This document shows positions 6,600 to 11,893 of a stretch of 11,893 nucleotides of DNA, piece after piece. Under the pieces are notes generated by a model. That model saw only the letters and a program-made list of their open reading frames with translations, searched no databases and was not told where the DNA came from. Source of the DNA: Flavobacteriaceae bacterium (GTDB lineage: Bacteria > Bacteroidota > Bacteroidia > Flavobacteriales > Flavobacteriaceae). The stretch covers positions 1 to 11,893 of the forward strand of contig JABDMQ010000314.1 of NCBI GenBank assembly GCA_013001365.1. The letters are read 5' to 3'. The translations under genes were made by a program, and so were the position numbers. Each line of letters opens with the position of its first letter. Position 1 is the first letter of the stretch.

Positions 6600-8408
6600 T
6601 TAATTTGCTGGGTTAGTAGTACCATCATCCCAGAACACTCTATCTGAAGTATCTGTTCTCTGAATTATGTTTGGATTTGTTTGAGCTTCACTACTTGGGT
6701 ACAAGAAGGTTCTTGGGAAATCACCTCTGTTAGGTTCCCATCCTCTTGGAAGCGTTGCCGGTGCACCTGTTTGTCTGTAGAAATTATACAGATCCGCACC
6801 ACCACCATATAAAGCGGTTATGTATTCTTCACCAAGGACATCCCACTTACCTTTTTCTACTGGGAACCCATTAGGATCCAAAGTCGTAGTCATAGGAGCA
6901 GCATCGAATTCAGCAACTTTAGCCGCAATGAAATCAGCAACTCTAGTATCATCAGGTGCTAATCCTAAAGGGTCTCCTGCAGCGTCCAACATACCAAAAG
7001 TTTGCACTTTCGCAATGGATTTTGTGATACCAGCCTCTAAGTATGTAGAAGCAGTACCTGCATCCATCATATGTAAAGCTGCAATAGCTTTCATGAAATC
7101 CACATTGAACGAAGAATAAATTGGTTCGATACCAGCACCTTGACCACCAGCTCCTAGGAATACGAATGCTTGATTTCCGTAGCCTACGAATGTCTGGTCA
7201 GCACCACCATCCCAAGTCATCCAATCTAGGTTGCCATCGAAACGACCACCTCCAGGATAAACTCCAACAGCAGTTCTTGTATTTCCGTCCGGTGGAATAC
7301 CTTCAGTGTTCATATGATCTCTACCCCAATATCCTAATTTAACAGCACACCAGTAATCTTCTTCTGGAGTGAATTCTAGGTGAGGGAAAATTGAATTTCC
7401 TGAACACTCAAGAGTCTCTGCGTTAGCACTTCCACTCAAGATGAAGAAAGCATTATCCGATGTACGATTAAGAAGTGTAAAGCTCCCTGGAGTCAAAGAA
7501 TTTTGACGATAGAAGTAATAACGTCTTCTTGGGTCATCATCTTCGAAGAAATCTCCATAAGTACCAGCCATGTTATGCATTAACCAGTTAGAACGATAAT
7601 TGTTCGCTCCACTGTCATCATAATCGGCGTTATAATCCGGATGACGGTTATTTGGTTGTAACAGGTTAGTTCCATAAGGGAACTGCAAATCATCTGCCAT
7701 GTCTTCAATAGCATTGGACTCATTGAGAACGTCCATATACAAACCTTCATTCAAATTCATTCTCATCAAGACCGTATTGGCAACCTTAGTCCAGTCCGGG
7801 CCACCGTAAAGGTCTGTACCTTGTAATGGTGCTCCGCCAGCTAATAGTTGTTTAGCTCCAATAGGACCCAAAGTTGGATCATTATTATCTAATAACAAGC
7901 GGGCTGCATTATATACAGACTGGCCATCATCTAAAGATGGATTAGGGAATTCACTAGGATTACCAGCTTCTGACCAAACAATGTTACCCAAGAAATCGAC
8001 CATAAGGGTCATTAAATGCGCTTGCATGATCTGTGCGACCGCAATATTTGTTGATAGGTCCAAATCTGGATTGGCCGAATTGATTTGCTTTAAAGCTGCA
8101 ATATCCGGCAACATATCTGCATAGAAGTTATTCCAAGGACCATTCAATCTTCCCGCACCGGCATAATTGAAATATTCTCCAAATCCTGTGTATTCACCTC
8201 TAGCCAGCTGAGAACCATAGGCATTAAATGTACCCATACTACTTAAATACTCCGTCTGTATCCTGTTGAACAAAAACGCTGGATCAGCCTGCGAAGGTGT
8301 CAGTGCGTTAGGATTGTCTAGACGCTCTAGCTCAATCGTCTCGCATGAGTAAAACAACACGCTTGTTGCGGCGATTGTAAAGATTAATAGTTTATATATT
8401 TTTTTCAT
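6600..8408 (-). CDS. SusD/RagB family nutrient-binding outer membrane lipoprotein (SusD-like_2 type)
   Basis: A 602-aa lipoprotein, signal peptide MKKIYKLLIFTIAATSVLFY followed by lipobox Cys22, expected on the outer face of the outer membrane as the lid of the SusC channel. SusD features include the N-terminal helical (TPR-like) region about 40-230 with VDFLGNIVWSEA (137-148) and ADDLQFPYG (238-246). Also present are the YWGRDH...GIPPDGNTRTAVGVYPGGG stretch (360-388, two parts) and the C-terminal EEYITALYGGGADLYNFYRQTGAP segment (527-550), which corresponds to the usual QKW...RRTG.P end motif. These point to the SusD-like_2 subfamily rather than classical SusD. The length is somewhat above the usual ~500-550. 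The start ATG at 8406-8408 has no Shine-Dalgarno but an AT-rich leader. The gene lies 63 bases after susC and 5 bases before the next lipoprotein gene. The ligand cannot be deduced from the sequence. Confidence 0.94.
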   Translation of the reverse strand: MKKIYKLLIFTIAATSVLFYSCETIELERLDNPNALTPSQADPAFLFNRIQTEYLSSMGTFNAYGSQLARGEYTGFGEYFNYAGAGRLNGPWNNFYADMLPDIAALKQINSANPDLDLSTNIAVAQIMQAHLMTLMVDFLGNIVWSEAGNPSEFPNPSLDDGQSVYNAARLLLDNNDPTLGPIGAKQLLAGGAPLQGTDLYGGPDWTKVANTVLMRMNLNEGLYMDVLNESNAIEDMADDLQFPYGTNLLQPNNRHPDYNADYDDSGANNYRSNWLMHNMAGTYGDFFEDDDPRRRYYFYRQNSLTPGSFTLLNRTSDNAFFILSGSANAETLECSGNSIFPHLEFTPEEDYWCAVKLGYWGRDHMNTEGIPPDGNTRTAVGVYPGGGRFDGNLDWMTWDGGADQTFVGYGNQAFVFLGAGGQGAGIEPIYSSFNVDFMKAIAALHMMDAGTASTYLEAGITKSIAKVQTFGMLDAAGDPLGLAPDDTRVADFIAAKVAEFDAAPMTTTLDPNGFPVEKGKWDVLGEEYITALYGGGADLYNFYRQTGAPATLPRGWEPNRGDFPRTFLYPSSEAQTNPNIIQRTDTSDRVFWDDGTTNPAN

Positions 8409-8471
8409 AATTAATTATTTAATATTTAGATACAACTTGTTATAAAAGGTTGCGTCAAAATCAATTTTTTT

Positions 8472-11400
8472 TTAGAAAGATGCTTTGATACTGAATCCGT
8501 ACTTTCTAGAACTTGGTCCGTTAATGAAATCGAATCCTCGACCATTACCGATTCCTGTTCCAGCAACATTTGGATCAAAGTTTGCATCGTCCGGTGTATT
8601 ATAAGCATCATGCCATAAATTAAATCCACTTGCCGTAAAGGACAATGTTCCAAATGGTGTTCTTTCCAACCATTTTTGTGGTACTGTATATCCTAAAGAC
8701 AATTCTTGCAATCTTACAACAGAACCATCATAAACTTGTAATTCACTAGGTCCGAACAACACGTTATTAAAATAATATGTTGAGTTGTTGATCTGTACGT
8801 TATTGGCTGTTTGACCAACGCCACTTCCATCAATACTGTCTTGTCTTACACCTGGTAAGATAAAAGAGTTCTTTCTATCCGTTACGATCAATCCACGACC
8901 TTGTAATACAGATACTGTAGATGAATATACGTCTCCACCAGCGGTGTGGCTAATTTGGAAACCTAGATTGAAATTCTTAAAAGACAATGAGTTTATGAAG
9001 TTCATTACATAATCAGGGTTTGGATTACCAATAATCGGTGTAATAACACGTCCATCATCCAATGTAACTTGGTTTTCAGTCTGATAGTTACCAGCGCTAG
9101 AAACCACTAGGTTACCATTAGCATCCCTAAGGACCCTACTACCCACGATAACACCTAATTGTTCACCTTCGATAGCTGCGTTACCAGGATCTGTAAATCC
9201 AGTGTAGATAATCTGATCATCATCCAACTCAGTTACAATTTCCTTGCTCTTAGTGAAATTCACTCTTGAATTCCAGTTAAGGCCATCTCCATCACTTCTA
9301 AGGATATCAAGACTAAGGTCAACTTCAATACCATCAGACTCAATCTTACCGATGTTTGCCTGTGTAGTTGTAAATCCAGCAGAAGGAGGTAATGGTTTGT
9401 TACCAATGATCAAATCAGTTGTTTCTCTATCGAAATATGAGAAACTTACATTGATTCTATTTCTCCAAATCCTTGCATCAAAACCAACCTCGAACTCACT
9501 TACAAGCTCTGGTTTAAGGTCTGGATTTGCCAAGGAGTTACTTAATGAATTCGTTATTATACCAGTTGCTCCACCAATTGCTCCACCGTTTTGTTGAGTG
9601 AATTGAAGAACATTCTGGGAAACAGGATATCCAGTTGGGAAACCTGCTGATTGTCCAAGACCAGCTCTAAGCTTCAAGTAATTCAATCCGCCATCGCTTT
9701 TGATTTCTGGGAAAGCAACAGTTGGTAAGAAAGAAGCACTTATACTTGGATAGAACAAATTATTATTAGTTGTCGGTAAATTTGATACCCAGTCATTCCT
9801 TCCTGATAACGTTATGTAAAGCATGTTATCATAATCGAAAGCTGCTTCTCCGAATACACCAATGATGTTTCTATCAACTGAGAATTGGATTGGCGCTTGA
9901 TTTGCATAATTGAAGTGACGCTTCACACCGTATACCAATTGTCCAGAACTTGCAACACCTTGCTGATCGAATTCGGTCGATCTACTAGTAGCACCAGCTG
10001 TGAAGGTAACGCCAACTTTTTCAGATAGGTCATAATTACCACCTATTGCTAGATAGTGATCCCAAATCCTGTTATTGTTATCCCAAGTATTCAAGAATCC
10101 ATTGATGGCATTTGTAAAGTTAACACCACCTTTATTTGAATCTGCTTGGTTTCTTTCATTATAGAAATCAATACCAGCTCTATAGGTCAGGTTAAGATTA
10201 TCATTGAATTCATACATTAACTGAGCTGTACCAAAGACCCTATTGGTCAATTGGTCGTTGTTCGCGTTCTTAACAGACCATCTTGGGTTAATGATATCGT
10301 TACCATTACGATAGTAGATACTACCACCAGTTTCTGGAATTTCGAATTCAAGACCCATTAAGTCAACGTTGATCGGCGTAAAGAATACGTTACCAAATGT
10401 TGACCATCCTGCAGTACCGTTACCAAAACTAGTAGCAACCGGAGGAGATGTTACATCATTCCTTGAAAAGTTCAAGGTTGCAGATGCAGTAATCTTATTA
10501 CTTAATTTAGCGGTACCACCTACAGATAAGGTATTACGACGCTGTCCGTTTCCAGGAGTAAATCCTTTCTCATCCAAGTGCCCGTAATTTACGTTATATG
10601 TGACTTTACCATCAGTGGATGCACCTCTTACATTAATCGATGTATTTGAAACACCACCAGTCCTGAAGAATTCTTCAACACTATTATAAGGTCTCCAATC
10701 GTATCTTACACCGTTGTATCGTTGCGCAAGAATGTTGTTACCAAAGTTTTGGGAAGCACCATTCAAGAACGCTGAAGTATCATAAGGGTGAGGAACTGTT
10801 CCGTTGGCATCAATGATACCAGCAGGGTCATTCAAGTACCCATCAACTCCACCTGGAGAAAAAGAAGGTCCCCAGTTACTGAAGAACCATCCGAAAGATT
10901 GGTTGAATCCTCCACCATACTGTTGTTGATAGTTAGGTAAAGAAGCAATCTCGTTAAAGAAATATGATTGATTTACCGTGATTTCCGTTTTGCTAGGACC
11001 TGCTCCTGCAGAAGACCCAGATTTTGTAGTGATCACGATCACACCATTCTTACCAGCTGTACCATATAGTGTTGCTGCTGCAAGACCTTTAAGTACGTTC
11101 ACGCTTTCAATGTTGTTAGGGTCAAGGTCCAAGAATCTTGAAGATCCGACATTACCACTTACAAAAGAACCTTGTGCGTTAGTATCACTACTAAAAGGAA
11201 CTCCATCTACAATAAATAGAGCTTGGTTACTACCCGAGATGGATGTATAACCCCTAATAACGACATTAGTACCTGATCCTGTTGTACCACTCTGCGATTG
11301 GATGTTTACACCAGAAGCCTTTCCAGAGAGCACCCTTGCAACATCACCTTCGGTACGTTGCTCGATATCCTCGGCAGCAACTTCACTTACGGCATAACCA

Positions 11401-11756
11401 AGAGCTTTCTTTTCTCTTTTAATACCCTGAGCAGTTACAATGACTTCAGATAATGTTTCAAGATCTTCCTGCATCGTAACGTTTACTGTGTTGGCTGCGC
11501 CAACAGTTACTTCCTGCGTTGTAAGACCAACATAACTGAATGTCAGGACGCTTCCAGTAGCAGCGCTGATGGAATAGTTTCCATCGAAATCTGACTGGGT
11601 TCCTGTTGTCGTGCCTTTTACAATAATATTAACTCCAGGAAGTGGCACACCAGATTGGTCTGAGATCGTTCCTGAAATTGTTTTCTCTTGTGCAAACGTT
11701 AGTTGCACAACAAACGCTAGCAATAGCGTTAAAATTCCACTAAACTTTGTTTTCAT
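8472..11756 (-). CDS. SusC/RagA family TonB-linked outer membrane transporter
   Basis: A 1094-aa outer-membrane beta-barrel, normal length for SusC. The signal peptide is MKTKFSGILTLLLAFVVQLTFA, with likely cleavage before Gln23. Residues 25-95 form the carboxypeptidase-D regulatory-like domain (ISGTISDQSGVPLPGVNIIVKG, in two parts, then FDGNYSI and LTFSYVGL). Next is the SusC linker motif SEVIVTAQGIKREKKALGYA (103-122). The TonB plug (about 130-245) contains RVLSGKASGVNIQS, VVIRGYTSISGSNQALFIVDG and SVNVLKGLAAATLYGTAGKNGVIVITTK (each abbreviated here). The remainder is barrel strands ending YGFSIKASF with a terminal aromatic residue, as required for BAM assembly. The protein should import a ligand bound by the SusD partner, using proton-motive force via TonB-ExbBD. 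It is the first gene of the operon, and the start ATG at 11754-11756 follows a short A-rich leader. The usual YGSRA/GANG motif reads YGTAGKNG here. The substrate is unknown. Confidence 0.96.
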   Translation of the reverse strand: MKTKFSGILTLLLAFVVQLTFAQEKTISGTISDQSGVPLPGVNIIVKGTTTGTQSDFDGNYSISAATGSVLTFSYVGLTTQEVTVGAANTVNVTMQEDLETLSEVIVTAQGIKREKKALGYAVSEVAAEDIEQRTEGDVARVLSGKASGVNIQSQSGTTGSGTNVVIRGYTSISGSNQALFIVDGVPFSSDTNAQGSFVSGNVGSSRFLDLDPNNIESVNVLKGLAAATLYGTAGKNGVIVITTKSGSSAGAGPSKTEITVNQSYFFNEIASLPNYQQQYGGGFNQSFGWFFSNWGPSFSPGGVDGYLNDPAGIIDANGTVPHPYDTSAFLNGASQNFGNNILAQRYNGVRYDWRPYNSVEEFFRTGGVSNTSINVRGASTDGKVTYNVNYGHLDEKGFTPGNGQRRNTLSVGGTAKLSNKITASATLNFSRNDVTSPPVATSFGNGTAGWSTFGNVFFTPINVDLMGLEFEIPETGGSIYYRNGNDIINPRWSVKNANNDQLTNRVFGTAQLMYEFNDNLNLTYRAGIDFYNERNQADSNKGGVNFTNAINGFLNTWDNNNRIWDHYLAIGGNYDLSEKVGVTFTAGATSRSTEFDQQGVASSGQLVYGVKRHFNYANQAPIQFSVDRNIIGVFGEAAFDYDNMLYITLSGRNDWVSNLPTTNNNLFYPSISASFLPTVAFPEIKSDGGLNYLKLRAGLGQSAGFPTGYPVSQNVLQFTQQNGGAIGGATGIITNSLSNSLANPDLKPELVSEFEVGFDARIWRNRINVSFSYFDRETTDLIIGNKPLPPSAGFTTTQANIGKIESDGIEVDLSLDILRSDGDGLNWNSRVNFTKSKEIVTELDDDQIIYTGFTDPGNAAIEGEQLGVIVGSRVLRDANGNLVVSSAGNYQTENQVTLDDGRVITPIIGNPNPDYVMNFINSLSFKNFNLGFQISHTAGGDVYSSTVSVLQGRGLIVTDRKNSFILPGVRQDSIDGSGVGQTANNVQINNSTYYFNNVLFGPSELQVYDGSVVRLQELSLGYTVPQKWLERTPFGTLSFTASGFNLWHDAYNTPDDANFDPNVAGTGIGNGRGFDFINGPSSRKYGFSIKASF

Positions 11757-11784
11757 TTTATGATTTATTTGAATTAGCCTAGGC

Positions 11785-11815
11785 CAAAAATCTTAATAAA
11801 AAGTTAATTAAACAA
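11785..11815 (-). promoter_or_regulatory. Possible promoter of the SusC/SusD operon
   Basis: On the minus strand a TTG (11815-11813) lies 20 bases upstream of GATTTTTG (11792-11785), which differs from the Bacteroidota -7 consensus TAnnTTTG at one position. It ends 28 bases before the susC start codon, giving a predicted leader of about 20 bases. The eight-base palindrome GCCTAGGC (11777-11784) directly follows it, around the predicted start site. The rest of 11757-11893 is AT-rich, with a nine-base homopolymer near 11837-11845 and no recognisable gene. The call rests on motif and position only. Confidence 0.35.
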
Positions 11816-11893
11816 TAATAAACCCTTAAAATTTCATTTTTTTTTCGAAACGTCTTGGCATGAAAGTAGTTAATCCCTAAAAAGTTGCTTTTA

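Noticed and set aside
8433..8452. Inverted repeat CAAC...GTTG in the susC-susD spacer as a possible terminator or processing hairpin
   Set aside because: Only about four consecutive base pairs form in the minus-strand RNA, with a C-A mismatch next and no U-tract after it; too weak.
8426..8653. Minus-strand 75-codon frame overlapping the SusC 3' end
   Set aside because: Out-of-frame shadow of the SusC C terminus; the SusC frame ends in the conserved aromatic terminus.
9244..9597. Plus-strand 117-codon open frame inside the SusC gene
   Set aside because: It lies wholly antisense to conserved SusC barrel sequence and has no recognisable domain or start signal.

Overview
The window looks like a chromosomal segment from a marine- or soil-type member of the Bacteroidota, most likely Flavobacteriaceae. 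The evidence is a SusC/SusD pair with typical flavobacterial signal sequences, a large VCBS/ASPIC-UnbV lipoprotein, AT-rich spacers, almost no Shine-Dalgarno sequences but A-rich leaders before start codons, and matches to the Bacteroidota promoter form (TAnnTTTG). This placement is inferred from protein families. No rRNA, tRNA, CRISPR array, insertion sequence or phage gene was seen. The window is densely coding and has no gene-free stretch longer than 300 bases.

Left part (1-2123), housekeeping genes. The N-terminal 193 codons of rarA (AAA+ replication-recombination ATPase) run leftward off the window edge. Divergently, after an 85-bp spacer, lies a rhomboid intramembrane serine protease with an acidic C-terminal tail. 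Convergent with it, and overlapping by four bases at the stop codons, is rlmB, a TrmH-family 23S rRNA ribose methyltransferase.

Right part (2202-11756), a minus-strand outer-membrane uptake locus, in transcription order. First comes a SusC/RagA TonB-dependent transporter of 1094 aa. After 63 bp comes a SusD/RagB-like lipoprotein of 602 aa. After only 5 bp comes an unnamed 328-aa lipoprotein with a DSYGDGW-type beta domain. A strong bidirectional intrinsic terminator follows, and then a 1108-aa lipoprotein with two groups of seven calcium-loop-like repeats flanking an ASPIC/UnbV domain. SusC forms the channel and SusD the substrate-binding lid. The third protein is probably an accessory surface lipoprotein. 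The propeller protein may be a surface binding or scaffold component, made at a different level because of the terminator and a possible promoter of its own.

The locus has no glycoside hydrolase, protease, sulfatase or local regulator inside the window, so its substrate cannot be named. The parts most worth a second look are the third lipoprotein, the 7+7 architecture of the propeller protein, and the terminator/promoter junction between them. I see no clear evidence of a wholly new kind of system.
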